From: Oceanimonas sp. GK1
GTDB taxonomy: Bacteria > Pseudomonadota > Gammaproteobacteria > Enterobacterales > Aeromonadaceae
Assembly (NCBI RefSeq): GCF_000243075.1
Contig: NC_016745.1
Location: forward strand, 108,501 to 172,500
DNA length: 64,000 bases
Direction: 5' to 3'
In this document: positions 25,446-35,499 of the stretch, in pieces
How positions within the stretch are numbered: position 1 is the stretch's first letter
Layout of the letters: every line of letters begins with the position of its first letter
Made by a program: the position numbers and the translations under genes
The notes under the pieces: model-generated
The model's database searches: none
What the model saw: the letters and a program-made list of their open reading frames with translations, nothing else
Told to the model about the DNA's origin: nothing

Positions 25446-26375
25446 TTAGAACTGAACACTGCCGTTAACATTAATGGACTGGTTAGCTACAGAAGCATGG
25501 CCGGAAACAGCCGCTTGCTGAGCCATACCATGAATCGAGCCGGCATTGCTCAGGTTGTTGTTACCGGAAGTAATCATGGATACCGACTTCACCATCACTT
25601 GCGCGTTGGACGCAGCAGTTTGATCCAGATCCTGATCAGGCATCAGCTTGGCCAGACCCGCACCGGCACCCATGCCCGCACCCAGGCCGGCACCCAGGCC
25701 AGTACTGGCACCGCCATCACCGCCATCGCCGCCATCGCCGCCATCGGCATCATTACCCTTGTCAAAGCCCAGGGTGAAAAGGCCAAAGTCCAGCACACCA
25801 GCGTGGCCACCATTACCGCCGTTGCCGCCACTGCTGTCGCCGGCCAGACCGACACCCACGCCCAGCCCTACGCCCAGGCCCACACCGGCACCCACGTTAA
25901 GGCTTTCCTGGGTCATATTTCCTTCATTTCCGGCATATGAGTCGGCAGTATTACCGCCGCCCTTAGAGGTGGAGGAAACGGTACCGCCGTAGCCTATCTG
26001 GAAGTTTTTGTTCTTCTGCTCACTGATATTGTATTTTTCATGAGTCCAATTAAAGTCATAGTCGTAATCATAGTCATAATCTTTGTTGAAGCTATGTTTA
26101 ATACTGTGGTCGTCATCATCACTAAGGTTGTATTCTTTATTGTACTCCTTAGAACTTGTCTTAGTGTAAGTATCGTTATCGTTAATACGAACGTCCTTGC
26201 CGGCCTGAATACCGTCATCATTGGTCATCTCAGTACCACCGGAGCAGCAGGCATCATCTTCATTATTATAACCATCGCCACCGCCTGACCAAGGATAACC
26301 CGTAGCACTCGCACCAAATGACATACCCAGGGAAGCGGCAATAATTACGGCTAGGGTTTTCTTTTGAATAGACAT
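25446..26375 (-). CDS. Large secreted glycine- and Asp/Tyr-repeat protein (candidate major fibre subunit)
   Basis: 309 residues, first gene of the operon. Signal peptide ends near ASA (24). The mature chain has a CC pair (43-44), an acidic, Asn-rich zone, an Asp-Tyr repeat (99-108), an alternating Gly-Val/Leu tract (161-177), a GGN and DGG repeat zone (183-222), a Gly-Leu/Ala/Met tract (227-241), and a C-terminal domain with SMITSGNNNLSNAG (266-279) and SVANQSINVNGSVQF. Such low-complexity, Gly-rich chains are typical of secreted structural proteins. It has no close family I recognise. A role as the main exported or amyloid subunit is inference from order and composition. Confidence 0.68.
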   Translation of the reverse strand: MSIQKKTLAVIIAASLGMSFGASATGYPWSGGGDGYNNEDDACCSGGTEMTNDDGIQAGKDVRINDNDTYTKTSSKEYNKEYNLSDDDDHSIKHSFNKDYDYDYDYDFNWTHEKYNISEQKNKNFQIGYGGTVSSTSKGGGNTADSYAGNEGNMTQESLNVGAGVGLGVGLGVGVGLAGDSSGGNGGNGGHAGVLDFGLFTLGFDKGNDADGGDGGDGGDGGASTGLGAGLGAGMGAGAGLAKLMPDQDLDQTAASNAQVMVKSVSMITSGNNNLSNAGSIHGMAQQAAVSGHASVANQSINVNGSVQF

Positions 26376-26967
26376 GATAAAGTCCCTCTTTTGCTTTTAT
26401 TTCAGCGTTGTGTCCACCTATTTCGCCACTGCAGACAATTAATGCTAATGCAATTGCCTTTGGCGAGCTCAGGGTTCTTTCTGCTCAACCCTAATTTAAA
26501 GGTTAGCGGAGGGACTTGATAATGACGTATCAAAATCGAGCAAAGTTAAATCAAATTGAAATATTCACAAAAAAAAGACAGTGTATCACATATAAGAAAT
26601 CTCATTTTTAAGGTAACAGAATCAATTGAATCTAAACTTGAAAACCAAATGCTTAAAACAGCACCCCATATGAAACCAAATCTCTGAAGAGGCACCATTG
26701 AATTACCACAAACAGACCTATTTAAACTCAAGCATTGTCTCCAAAAGCACTCGAGCGAGACCTCTTTTTTAAAATAGAAACCATAAAGCCTCATTCGGAG
26801 CTAAATTTACACTGTACATTTATAACCATTCATAATAAAGAAGCGGAATTTATTATTAAATTCGTCACTGGTTCTGGCCGCCATTTTGGCGGCCAGAAAT
26901 AGATAAGCTCATCTTTTGTGCCGTAACTCAAAAGTTCTTCTGTTTTTTGCACCTTGAACCGCCGAGA
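26376..26967. other. 592-base AT-rich intergenic region
   Basis: No convincing gene. It is strikingly AT-rich and must hold the promoter of the six-gene minus-strand set. A weak GG-N10-GC sigma54-like match lies about 33 bases before the 26375 ATG, but only the GG, the GC and the last base fit the consensus. A perfect 11-base-arm hairpin lies at 26872-26898. The remaining sequence shows nothing recognisable. Confidence 0.6.
26872..26898. terminator. Strong hairpin near the MscS gene 3' end
   Basis: Arms TTCTGGCCGCC (26872-26882) and GGCGGCCAGAA (26888-26898) around five bases form a perfect 11-bp stem. There is no T run on either side, so it may be a terminator that lacks one or an RNA structural element. 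It lies about 70 bases past the MscS stop. Confidence 0.4.
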
Positions 26968-28260
26968 TCACACCGCCTTTTGGTAGGAGCCTGATGCTGC
27001 TATTTTTCCCGTCATCATGCGCATGTCAAAACCGGTGGGGCTTTGGTGCACGCGCAGGTCAAACTCGGGTAGCACGGCGAAGATGTGATCGAAGATGTCG
27101 GCCTGTATCCCCTCGTATTCCACCCAGCTAGTGGTGCTGGTAAAGGCGTAGATCTCGATGGGGATGCCTTCGCTGCCGGATTCCAACTGGCGTACCATCA
27201 GGGTCATTTGCTGGTGAATGTGGGGGTGCTGACGCAGCATGGCCGCCAGATAGGCTCTGAAGGTGCCCAGGTTGGTCAGCCGCCGGCCGTTGACCAGAGA
27301 CGTCATGTCGGCCGCCTGCTCGCTGTTGTAGCGGCTGATTTCCTGCACCTTGTCATTGAGGTAGCCGTCGAGCAGACGGGCTTTCTGCAGCCGGTGAATG
27401 TCGGCTTCATTCAAAAAGCGCACGCTGGCGGCGTCAAGGCGCAGGCTGCGCTTGATGCGTCGGCCACCGGACTCACTCATTCCCCGCCAGTTCTTGAAGG
27501 AATCGGAAATCAGGGCATAGGTGGGAATGGTGGTAATGGTGTGATCCCAGTTTTTCACCTTGACCGTGGTCAGACCGATGTCGATCACCTCGCCGTCGGC
27601 GCCGTACCGGCCCATTTCCAGCCAGTCTCCGACTGCCAGCATGTTGTTGGCGGAAAGCTGAATACCCGCCACCAGGCCGAGAATGGGATCCTTGAACACC
27701 AGCATCAGCACCGCCGTCATGGCCCCCAGGCCGCTCAGCAGGATCACCGGCGACTTGCCGATCAGGGTGGACACGATCAGCAGGCCGATAAAGATGCTGG
27801 CCATGAGCTTGACGCTCTGAAAAATGCCGCGCAGGGGAAAATTGCGCATGGCCGAATGCTGGCGAAAAATATCCAGCAGGGCGTCCAGCAGGGAATAGAG
27901 CGACAAGAGGGCGTAAAGCAGTATCCACAGGTTGGCGGCGGTCTGAATGGAGGGCAGCAGCAGGGTCTCACCTTCCAGCCAGAGGCCGGCCTGTATATAA
28001 ATGATGATGCCCTGCAGGGTCAGCGCCAGCCGGCCAAACAGCTTGTGTTCAAAAAAGGCACTGCGCCAGATACGTTGCGTTCCCCGGGCCCGGCTTTCCA
28101 CCCAGCGCAGCACCACCCGGTGCAGCACAAAATGGATGCCCAGAGAAATCAGCACAATCAACCCCAGCGCAATGCCGGTATAGGCCAGTTTGGCAAACTG
28201 CGGCACATACTGGTTGAGCCAGGGCATCAGCCAGCCTTCCAGATCCTTGACCTCATTCAT
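26968..28260 (-). CDS. Mechanosensitive ion channel family protein (MscS/YbdG type)
   Basis: About 430 residues. Five N-terminal hydrophobic segments precede the MscS core ([20 protein letters not shown] pore-lining helix), followed by the beta domain ([29 protein letters not shown]) and a long cytoplasmic part. This layout fits YbdG-like channels, which respond to moderate hypo-osmotic shock. ATG 28260 is preferred over GTG 28269 because AAGGG lies eight bases before it. No operon partner is evident. Confidence 0.88.
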   Translation of the reverse strand: MNEVKDLEGWLMPWLNQYVPQFAKLAYTGIALGLIVLISLGIHFVLHRVVLRWVESRARGTQRIWRSAFFEHKLFGRLALTLQGIIIYIQAGLWLEGETLLLPSIQTAANLWILLYALLSLYSLLDALLDIFRQHSAMRNFPLRGIFQSVKLMASIFIGLLIVSTLIGKSPVILLSGLGAMTAVLMLVFKDPILGLVAGIQLSANNMLAVGDWLEMGRYGADGEVIDIGLTTVKVKNWDHTITTIPTYALISDSFKNWRGMSESGGRRIKRSLRLDAASVRFLNEADIHRLQKARLLDGYLNDKVQEISRYNSEQAADMTSLVNGRRLTNLGTFRAYLAAMLRQHPHIHQQMTLMVRQLESGSEGIPIEIYAFTSTTSWVEYEGIQADIFDHIFAVLPEFDLRVHQSPTGFDMRMMTGKIAASGSYQKAV

Positions 28261-28317
28261 TGCTATCACCCTTGTTGTTGATACAAGCCATCATGCTACC
28301 GGCTGCATCAGGCCTCA

Positions 28318-28995
28318 TCAAATAGCGGGGCCATAACGATAATCGCCGCCGGCCTTGAGCGCCTTGCGATACGCCGGCCTGGCCTGCAGCGCCTCCACAT
28401 AGGCCCGCAACCGGGGAAAGCTGTCGGCCAGCTCGGGGCTGTGCATGGCGGCTTCCAGCGGAAAGCTCATCTGAATGTCGGCGGCACTGAACCGCTCCCC
28501 GCCGAACCACTCGTGGCAGGACAGATGATCCGCCACAAAATTCAGGTGAGTATGGATCTGGCCGTCGAGAAAGGCCCGGTTTACTCCCGCCACGATTTTG
28601 CCCACCAGGGGCCGCACGAAAAACGGCATAGGCGCCTGCCTGACCCGCTCAAACACAAAGCGCATCAGCAACGGCGGCATCAGCGAGCCCTCGGCGTAGT
28701 GCAGCCAGTACACATACTGCCACCAGGCGGCACTGTCCCGCTCGGGCAGCAGGGTCGCGGCCCCGTAACGCTGGGCCAGATAATCGACAATGGCTCCCGA
28801 CTCGGCCAACGTCAGGCTGCCGTCGGTGATCACCGGGGACTTGCCCAGTGCATGTATTTTTTTCAGGCTCTGGGGCGCCAGCCCGGTGTCGGCATCGCGC
28901 CGGTAGCACACCAGCTCGTAGTCCAGCTCCAGCTCTTCCAGCAGCCACAGTATGCGCTGGCCGCGGGAGTGTTCCAGGTAGTGCAGGGTGATCAT
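28318..28995 (-). CDS. Glutathione S-transferase family protein
   Basis: 225 residues. Thioredoxin-fold N-terminal domain (LHYLEHSRGQRILWLLEELE, then the cis-Pro region LGKSPVITDG and the glutathione-binding TLAESGAIVDYLAQRYG), followed by an all-alpha C-terminal domain. The N-terminal Ser/Arg region rather than a Cys suggests a Ser- or Tyr-type active site. It lies alone between the MscS and DUF3360 genes. Substrate not predictable. Confidence 0.88.
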   Translation of the reverse strand: MITLHYLEHSRGQRILWLLEELELDYELVCYRRDADTGLAPQSLKKIHALGKSPVITDGSLTLAESGAIVDYLAQRYGAATLLPERDSAAWWQYVYWLHYAEGSLMPPLLMRFVFERVRQAPMPFFVRPLVGKIVAGVNRAFLDGQIHTHLNFVADHLSCHEWFGGERFSAADIQMSFPLEAAMHSPELADSFPRLRAYVEALQARPAYRKALKAGGDYRYGPAI

Positions 28996-29147
28996 GATGG
29001 TCTCCTTGCTGAATGCGGTCCGGCATTGACCGACCAGAAATGTAACAAAAATGTTTTAAGACTTATGTCCAATGGTGACAACCGTTAACAGCCCTTAGGA
29101 TGGCGAATGCTTAAACAGGGAAAGTATTCTTCATCGAGGAGATGATC

Positions 29148-30611
29148 ATGTCTGATGCACCATCCCAGACCTACCGCTCTCAGCGCAAGCCCCGCCGTCA
29201 TTTCGACAACCGGGCCGCCTATCTGGAGCACGAATTGTCCATCATGTCGCCCCGCCGCTGGGGGATCAACCTACCGTTTCGCGATTACAGTTTTGAACTG
29301 GAAGATCTGGTGCCGGCACTGGCGGCCACCATTGGCAAAATCGTGATGGTGGCCGCCGTGGTGGCGGCCTTTGCCGGCCCCCTGGGCCTGAGCGATGCCT
29401 TTGTGGTGGAAAACGTCCGCTTTGAAATGCTGATAGCGGCGCTGCTGTTTGTCATCCTGTTTTCCGGTTTTATCAACCCCAACGCCAACCTGGCCGGCAC
29501 CCACGGCCCCATGATCCCGCTGATCCCGCTGATTGTGGCCTCCGGCGGCCATCCGCTGGCCCTGGGCTTAATGGTGGGCCTGCTGGGGCTGCTGCTCAGC
29601 ATCAGCAAGGGCGGCAGCAAGCTGATGGCATTGACCAGCGACGGGGTGCGCGGCGGCCTGCTGATTTACCTCGGCGCCGTGGGCCTGATCAGCCAGATCA
29701 AGGCACTCACCGCCTGGGCCAACGGCCTGGACATGGGTCATATCGCCTTTGTGGTCATCCTCGCCACCATCATCATGTATGCCTTGCTGGCCCGGCTGGA
29801 AATGCGCTGGCTGTCGATTCCGCTCGGCTCCGGCATCGCCTTTCTGATTGCCATCGTGCTGGGCGCACCCTTTGAGTTCGTGACCGAGCCCGGCATTCCC
29901 CACCTGAGCCCCTCCTACTGGTGGGGTGAAAACACCGGCTGGCAGATGGGCTGGCCCGGCCTGCAGCACTTTATCAGTGTGGCGCCCTTTGCCGTGCTGG
30001 CGGTGGCCATGTGGTCCCCGGACTTTATGGGTCACCGGGTGTTCCAGGAGCTGAACTACCCGAAAAAGGCCAACAAGGTGCTGATGAACGTGGACGACAC
30101 CATGGCCGTGGCCTCGGTGCGTCAGGCCGTGGGCAGCGTGCTGGGCGGTGGTAACCTGGCGTCGTCCTGGGGGACCTATATGATCCCCGCCGCCATCGCC
30201 AAGCGCCCTATTCCCGCCGGCGCCGTGCTCACCGGTGTGTTCTGTGTGGTGGCCGCGCTCTGGGGTTACCCCATGGATCTGGCGGTATGGGCCCCGGTAC
30301 TGCGGGTGGCGCTGATCGTGGGCGTGTTCATGCCACTGCTGGAAGCCGGCATGCAGATGACCCGCAACACCACCAGCAGCCAGGCGGCCGGCATAGTGGT
30401 GTTCGCCTCCGCCTTCGTTAACCCCGTGTTCGGCTGGTCCATGACCATGCTACTCGACAACCTGGGCCTGATCGGCGACAAGGAGCGGGGCAAGAAACTG
30501 CGCCTGATGGACCGCTGGGTCATTCCGGGCATCACCTTTGTCATTCTGCTGGCCATCATGGCCGCCGTGGGCATGCTGCCGGGCATTCCGGCGCTGATCA
30601 CCGGCGTCTGA
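29148..30611 (+). CDS. DUF3360-family membrane transporter
   Basis: About 487 residues with roughly 11-12 hydrophobic segments; the N-terminal 45 residues are soluble and basic. The segment FINPNANLAGTHGPMIPLIP and the later GGGNLASSWGTYMIPAAIAK recall the SulP/xanthine-permease fold used by DUF3360 proteins. ATG 29148 is chosen with GAGGAG six bases before; the ATG at 29142 would leave no spacing. A strong terminator follows. The transported ion or metabolite is unknown. Confidence 0.8.
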   Translation: MSDAPSQTYRSQRKPRRHFDNRAAYLEHELSIMSPRRWGINLPFRDYSFELEDLVPALAATIGKIVMVAAVVAAFAGPLGLSDAFVVENVRFEMLIAALLFVILFSGFINPNANLAGTHGPMIPLIPLIVASGGHPLALGLMVGLLGLLLSISKGGSKLMALTSDGVRGGLLIYLGAVGLISQIKALTAWANGLDMGHIAFVVILATIIMYALLARLEMRWLSIPLGSGIAFLIAIVLGAPFEFVTEPGIPHLSPSYWWGENTGWQMGWPGLQHFISVAPFAVLAVAMWSPDFMGHRVFQELNYPKKANKVLMNVDDTMAVASVRQAVGSVLGGGNLASSWGTYMIPAAIAKRPIPAGAVLTGVFCVVAALWGYPMDLAVWAPVLRVALIVGVFMPLLEAGMQMTRNTTSSQAAGIVVFASAFVNPVFGWSMTMLLDNLGLIGDKERGKKLRLMDRWVIPGITFVILLAIMAAVGMLPGIPALITGV

Positions 30612-30630
30612 TAAGCCCACACCAGCAAAA

Positions 30631-30656
30631 AGCCGGAGCCCTGCTCCGGCTTTTTT
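30631..30656 (+). terminator. Terminator of the DUF3360 gene
   Basis: AGCCGGAGC (30631-30639) pairs with GCTCCGGCT (30643-30651) over a three-base loop, followed by six T. Confidence 0.9.
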
Positions 30657-30665
30657 ATTACTGCG

Positions 30666-30762
30666 CGGTGAGGAGTGAGGGGTGAGGAGACCCACAGCAA
30701 CTCCCCCAGTATTTTCTCCTCCCCCCTATCCCCTCACTCCTCTCTTTCTTTACCCCTCACCG
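30666..30762. repeat. G-rich inverted repeat between DUF3360 and sbcC
   Basis: GAGGAGTGAGGGG (30670-30682) is perfectly complementary to 30730-30742; a second, outer pair is at 30666-30672 and 30756-30762. The right outer arm runs into the end of sbcC. The GTGAGGGGT core recurs at 42413-42470, so this belongs to a dispersed class of intergenic repeats. Confidence 0.6.
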
Positions 30763-33700
30763 TTAAAGGCGAATTCCGGTGCCAGCCGGCTGAGCCCCAA
30801 CCCCTGCCCCTTGCTCAGTTTGATCTGCACCGGCACCCGCTCCTTCAACGCCTCGATATGGCTGATGATGCCGATCATCTTGCCGCTGGCGTTGAGCGCA
30901 TCCAGGGCATCCAGCGCCACTTCCAGGGTGTCGGCATCCAGGGTGCCAAACCCTTCGTCGAGAAACAGCGAGTCGATGCGGGTCTTGCTGCTCACCAGAT
31001 CCGACAGCGCCAGTGCCAGCGCCAGACTGACCAAAAAGCTCTCCCCCCCCGACAGGGTTTGCGTATCCCGGGCCACGTCCGCCTGCCAGGTGTCGATCAC
31101 CGCCAGCTCCAGCTCGGCATTGTCGTTGCGGGCCAGCCGGTAGCGGCCATGCAGCCGTGCCAACCGGCGGTTGGCCAGGTACACCAGGTGCTCCAGGGTC
31201 AGTCCCTGGGCGAAACGGCGGTAACGGGCGCCATCGGCGGAGCCGATCAGGCTGTTGAGCTGATCCCAGCGCTGCAACTGACGGCGGTGCCGCTCAATTT
31301 CGTCCAGTAACGCCTGTTGCCGGCGGCGCTGGGCGGCATCGTGCTCCAGACGCTCGTCCAGCCGGCCCAGTTGCTGTTGCAACAGGTTGACGGCCTGCTG
31401 GTGCTGCTGCTCTCCTTGTTGCAGTGCATCGAGGGCCGCGGGCGCGCTATCCCCCAGCTGCCGCCGGGCCTGCTCGGCCTGAGCCAGCCGGTCTGCCGCC
31501 AATGCCTGCGCCTGTTGCAGAGCCTGCCACCGCGCCTGCAACTGCCGGCGCTCGTCCTCCTCCAGATGCGCGGCGAGAAAGGCGGCCTCGTCGGCAAAGG
31601 GGCTGGCGGCCAGCGCCTGTTGCCAGGCTTCTCGGGCCTCGTTAAGCCCCCGCTCCAGATCCGTCTGCTGCCGGCGCTCCTGCTCCAGCAGCGCGCTCTG
31701 GCGTTGCAGTTCATCATGCAGTGAAGCAAGCCGAGTCTCCGCCTCGTGTGCTGCCGCCAGCGGATCGGGCGCCGTCACCGGCTCACCATCGGCCAGCTCC
31801 AGCGACTGCCAGCTTTCCTGCCAGCGCCGGACCAAACGGGCCGCCTCATTCAGCCCGGAGGCCAGTTGCTGGCGCTGCTCCTTCAGCTGGTTGACGGCCT
31901 GTTGCTGCTGCTGCCAGTGCTGCCACTGCTGTTCCCTGTCCCGTAGCCAGCCGGCCCAGTCCTCGGGGCAGGCCCAGCCAAACTCGGCCAGGGTTCGGCT
32001 CAGGGTCTGTTGCAGCGCTTCACCCTGTTGAGCCGCTTGCTCCTCGTCCTGCGCCAGTTGCTGCGCCTGCTGTTGCAACGCCGCTTGTCGTTGAGCCAGC
32101 AGTTGGGTCTGATGTTCCAGCTCGCCGACGTGAGTGATGGCGGCCTGCCGCGTCTGTTCCGCCTCGCTCAGTGCTTGCCGCGCCGCCTCCAGCTGCTCGG
32201 TCAGTGTCTCCAGCTGCGTCAGCCGATGGCGGCGTTCCGCCAGTTGCGCCGGCCAGTGCTCGGCGGTCAGCGCAAGCCGCTGCAACAGCGACTGCTGACG
32301 GCCGAGCTGCTGGTCAATGGCCTGGGTCAGATCCTGCAGCCGCTGCCGGGCCTGCTCCAGCGCCGCCTTGCGCTCCGCCTGCTGCTGACTCAGGAGCTGA
32401 CCGTTTTTCTCCAGCTCCGTCAGCTCAGCCCGCGCTTCGGCCAGGGCCCTGGCGGTGCCGTCGTCCAACGCCTGATAGCGCTCAATTGCCGGGTGGGACT
32501 CACTGCCGCAAAGGGGGCAGGCCTCGCCGGGCTGCAGGTGGGCCCTGTGTTGCTCCAGGGAGCGGATCAGCTGCTCCTGTTCCAGCAGCGTGGTCTTGTC
32601 CCGCACCCGCTCCTTGAGCAAACGGTAGTGTTCGCGAAACTGGGCCAGTTGTTGCTCACCCTGCTGCCAGGCCGGTTCCAGGGTGGCGAGCCGGTCCTGC
32701 AACTGGCGCTGCTCGGCCTGCTGGCCGGCCAGCCAGTCGGCGCCCTGCTGCAGGGCGCTCCAGTGGGACTGTTCACCGCGCAGTTGCTGCAGCCGCGCCT
32801 TGAAGGTCGGTTCGCTCTCGTCACCAAGCAGGCCCGCCAGCGCCTGCTGCTGCTGTTGATGTTGCAGCTCCGCCTGTTGTCGTCGCTTCGTGGCGTCGGC
32901 CAGCTGCTCCGCCAGGTTCCGGCCTTGCCGCTGCAACGCCTCTTGCTGCTGTTGTTGCTCCTGCCGGCGGGCCTGCCGCTCGCCCGCCTGGCGCTGCAGG
33001 TCGGTCAGCCGGCCCACACTGGCACGCCAGCCCGCCAGTTGCTCGCCCAGCCGTTCACCGGCGACGTTGGCGGCCATGGCCTCCGCCCGCTGTTGCAGTT
33101 GCTGTTCGAGCTCATTGTCCAGCGCCTGCAAGGCCTGCTGATGCTGACGGCTGAACGACAGCCCTCGCCAGCAGAACTGAGCGCGTTCTGCCGTCAGACG
33201 GGCCAGCTCGGCCTCACGCCGCTCCCGCTGAGTGCTCAAGGCAGCCAGGCTGGCCTGCTGCTGCTGTTGCTGCTGCCATTGGGGCTGGAGCCGGGCCGCG
33301 GGCTCGCTTTGTTCCAGTTTACGCTGTTCGGGTGCGGCCTCGGTTAGCGCCGCCTGCGCCTGTTGATGGGCCTGGCTTGCCTGCGCCAGCTGCTGCTCGC
33401 ACCGATCCCATTGCTGCCGGTGCTGCAATGCGTCCCGGGCTTGCTGTAGCGCTCGCTGGCCCTCGGCCAGCTCGCGGGCGGCCTGCTCCCGCTGCCGCTC
33501 AATGGCCCGGCGGTCTTCTTCATTCAGCAGGGCCATGCCCTGCAACTGGGCTTCCTGCCGGGCCAGCGCCTGCCGGTGTTCCCGGGTTTGTTCAAACACC
33601 CGCTGGGAAATGCGGGCGTAAATGTCGGTGCCGGTGAGCTCTTCCAGCAGTTCGGCGCGTTCGTTGGCGCCGGCATGCAAAAAGGCGGCAAAGCCGCCCT

Positions 33701-34160
33701 GGGCCAGCATCATGGACTTGGTGAAACGGCCGAAGTCGAGACCGGTGAGGGTTTCCGTCAGCCTGAGCTTGTCGTTGATTCTGTCGGTGAGAATTTCCCC
33801 GTTCCGCCTGGCCAGCTCCACCTTGGGGCCCTGCAGCTTGCCGTCGGCCTTGCCCCGGGCCCGGCGCTGACTCCAGAAGGCCCGGTAACCCTCGCCTTTA
33901 ATCTCGAACTCCACTTCCGCCAGGCAGTCGGCGGTGTGCCGGGTCATCAGCTCGTTGCTGGTGGCCGACACCGTCCCTATTCGCGGCGTCTCGTGATAAA
34001 GCGCCAGGCAGATGGCGTCGAGCAGGGTGGTTTTGCCGGCGCCGGTAGGCCCGGTGATGGCAAACAGGCCGTTGTCGGCAAAGGGCGACTGAGTGAAGTC
34101 GATTTTCCACTCGCCCTGCAGGGAGTTGAGGTTTTTCAGCCGCAGGCTCAGGATTTTCAT
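30750..34160 (-). CDS. sbcC: Exonuclease subunit SbcC (Rad50-like ATPase)
   Basis: 1136 residues. N-terminal Walker [10 protein letters not shown] (37-45), a very long Gln/Glu/Leu-rich coiled coil, the zinc-hook CPLC at about 548, a second coiled coil, then the signature [20 protein letters not shown] and Walker [15 protein letters not shown]. Together with SbcD it cuts hairpins and protein-blocked DNA ends. Its ATG overlaps the sbcD stop by four bases (ATGA), so the pair is coupled. Confidence 0.95.
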   Translation of the reverse strand: MKILSLRLKNLNSLQGEWKIDFTQSPFADNGLFAITGPTGAGKTTLLDAICLALYHETPRIGTVSATSNELMTRHTADCLAEVEFEIKGEGYRAFWSQRRARGKADGKLQGPKVELARRNGEILTDRINDKLRLTETLTGLDFGRFTKSMMLAQGGFAAFLHAGANERAELLEELTGTDIYARISQRVFEQTREHRQALARQEAQLQGMALLNEEDRRAIERQREQAARELAEGQRALQQARDALQHRQQWDRCEQQLAQASQAHQQAQAALTEAAPEQRKLEQSEPAARLQPQWQQQQQQQASLAALSTQRERREAELARLTAERAQFCWRGLSFSRQHQQALQALDNELEQQLQQRAEAMAANVAGERLGEQLAGWRASVGRLTDLQRQAGERQARRQEQQQQQEALQRQGRNLAEQLADATKRRQQAELQHQQQQQALAGLLGDESEPTFKARLQQLRGEQSHWSALQQGADWLAGQQAEQRQLQDRLATLEPAWQQGEQQLAQFREHYRLLKERVRDKTTLLEQEQLIRSLEQHRAHLQPGEACPLCGSESHPAIERYQALDDGTARALAEARAELTELEKNGQLLSQQQAERKAALEQARQRLQDLTQAIDQQLGRQQSLLQRLALTAEHWPAQLAERRHRLTQLETLTEQLEAARQALSEAEQTRQAAITHVGELEHQTQLLAQRQAALQQQAQQLAQDEEQAAQQGEALQQTLSRTLAEFGWACPEDWAGWLRDREQQWQHWQQQQQAVNQLKEQRQQLASGLNEAARLVRRWQESWQSLELADGEPVTAPDPLAAAHEAETRLASLHDELQRQSALLEQERRQQTDLERGLNEAREAWQQALAASPFADEAAFLAAHLEEDERRQLQARWQALQQAQALAADRLAQAEQARRQLGDSAPAALDALQQGEQQHQQAVNLLQQQLGRLDERLEHDAAQRRRQQALLDEIERHRRQLQRWDQLNSLIGSADGARYRRFAQGLTLEHLVYLANRRLARLHGRYRLARNDNAELELAVIDTWQADVARDTQTLSGGESFLVSLALALALSDLVSSKTRIDSLFLDEGFGTLDADTLEVALDALDALNASGKMIGIISHIEALKERVPVQIKLSKGQGLGLSRLAPEFAFNGEG

Positions 34161-35374
34161 GCATGCTCCTTCAGATCTGCCAATACCCGGGCATAGAGGC
34201 CATGCAGCCCGGTTGCCTCGTCCGGCGCCAGCTCCTCGGCGGCCAGCCGCCGTTCAAACACCTGTTCCGGCGTGAGCTCGCTCAGGGTTTCCTTCTGCTC
34301 GGCCATCAGGGTCGCGCCGCGTTCGCGCCGGCCCCGGCGTACCAGCAGCACCTCCACCGCCAGCTCCTCACACAGGGCCTGTACCCTGGGCTGGAGATCG
34401 CTCAGGTAGTCGTCTTCCGTGACGGTCACTTCCAGCCACACCGGCCGTTCGGGCGTGCCCGCGGCGGCCGCCTCGGGCAGCCGGCGTTCCAGCTCGGTCA
34501 GGCTGCCACTCACTCGCGCCAGGGGCTGAAATACCGGCACCGGCAACGGCGTAACCCCTTGCAGGCCCGAGGGCGCCAGCTCCACCAGCAGCACCTCCTT
34601 TTGCTGGCCGGCTTCATCAAAGCCCAGCGCCAGCGGCGAACCGCTATAGCGAATGTGCTCGCAGCCGGCCACCTTCTGGGGCCGGTGTATGTGCCCGAGG
34701 GCAATGTAGTCGGCGGCGGGAAAGGCGCTGGCGGGAAAAGCTTCCAGGGTGCCGATGTAAATCTCCCGCACCGAATCGCTGCTGCTGGCCCCCACGGTAG
34801 TGAGATGGCCGGTGGCCACAATGGGCAACTCGCCGCCCAGTTCAACACGGCGGGCCTGCGCCTGCTCAAACAGCTGTTGATAATGCCCGGCAATGGCCTG
34901 CTGCAGGGCCCGGCCCTTGTCGTCGGCGCTGTCGCCGGCCCGGCTTTCCAGCAGATCCCGCGGACGCAGAAAGGGGATGGCGCAGAGCACCGCCGCCGGC
35001 TCGCCGCGCCGGTTGGCCAGAGTAATCAGCTGCTGCTCCGGCTCCGCCAGCGCGCCGGGGATCACCCGCACATTCAGCGCCCCCAGCAGTTCCCGGGATT
35101 CATTGAGCATGGCCACCGAGTCGTGGTTGCCGCCCAGCAGCACCAGGCTGGCGCCGGTGCGGCTCATGGCCACCACAAAGTTGTGGTAGAGCTCGCGGGC
35201 ATAGCTGGGGGGCGTGCCGGTATCGAAGATGTCACCGGCCACCAGTAGCGCGTCCACCTCATGGCGGTTCACCTGTTCAACCAGCCAGTCAAGAAAGGCG
35301 GTGTGCTCGTCAAGGCGGGTTTTGCCCATAAAATGCTGGCCCAGGTGCCAGTCGGAGGTATGCAGTATGCGCAT
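34157..35374 (-). CDS. sbcD: Exonuclease subunit SbcD (Mre11-like nuclease)
   Basis: 405 residues. Metal-binding phosphoesterase motifs are visible in order: TSDWHLG near the start, GDIFDTG, GGNHDSV, GHLT and GHIHRPQ. The start at 35374 ([12 protein letters not shown]) is set by the conserved N-terminus; the earlier open frame is not family-like. It is the first gene of the sbcDC pair. Confidence 0.95.
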   Translation of the reverse strand: MRILHTSDWHLGQHFMGKTRLDEHTAFLDWLVEQVNRHEVDALLVAGDIFDTGTPPSYARELYHNFVVAMSRTGASLVLLGGNHDSVAMLNESRELLGALNVRVIPGALAEPEQQLITLANRRGEPAAVLCAIPFLRPRDLLESRAGDSADDKGRALQQAIAGHYQQLFEQAQARRVELGGELPIVATGHLTTVGASSSDSVREIYIGTLEAFPASAFPAADYIALGHIHRPQKVAGCEHIRYSGSPLALGFDEAGQQKEVLLVELAPSGLQGVTPLPVPVFQPLARVSGSLTELERRLPEAAAAGTPERPVWLEVTVTEDDYLSDLQPRVQALCEELAVEVLLVRRGRRERGATLMAEQKETLSELTPEQVFERRLAAEELAPDEATGLHGLYARVLADLKEHA

Positions 35375-35499
35375 GAAGGCCCTTGTGTGCGTTCGGGTTT
35401 GCCGGCTATTAAACCCGCTCCTCCGCGGCGGTGCAATTGGCCTTGGCCTTGTCGCCAAACTTGCTAGACTGACGCCCTTCTCTTTTGGTTTGTTGCCCC

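Noticed and set aside
25640..25760. Possible CRISPR or tandem array
   Set aside because: The repeats are short GGN/GCC codon runs of a low-complexity protein, with no spacers.
25353..26288. Plus-strand open frames rich in Pro, Thr or Ile opposite the Gly-rich protein gene
   Set aside because: They arise from the repeats read on the other strand; the minus-strand frame has a signal peptide and ribosome site.
26440..26480. Sigma54 promoter in front of the fibre-like operon
   Set aside because: Only a GG-N10-GC skeleton is found; the consensus bases around it do not match well enough to call.
26546..26794. Possible 82-codon minus-strand gene in the AT-rich gap
   Set aside because: No ribosome site, no signal peptide logic and AT-rich random-looking sequence.
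30750..34160. Several long open frames on both strands within sbcC
   Set aside because: They are shadows of the Gln/Leu-rich coiled-coil coding sequence.
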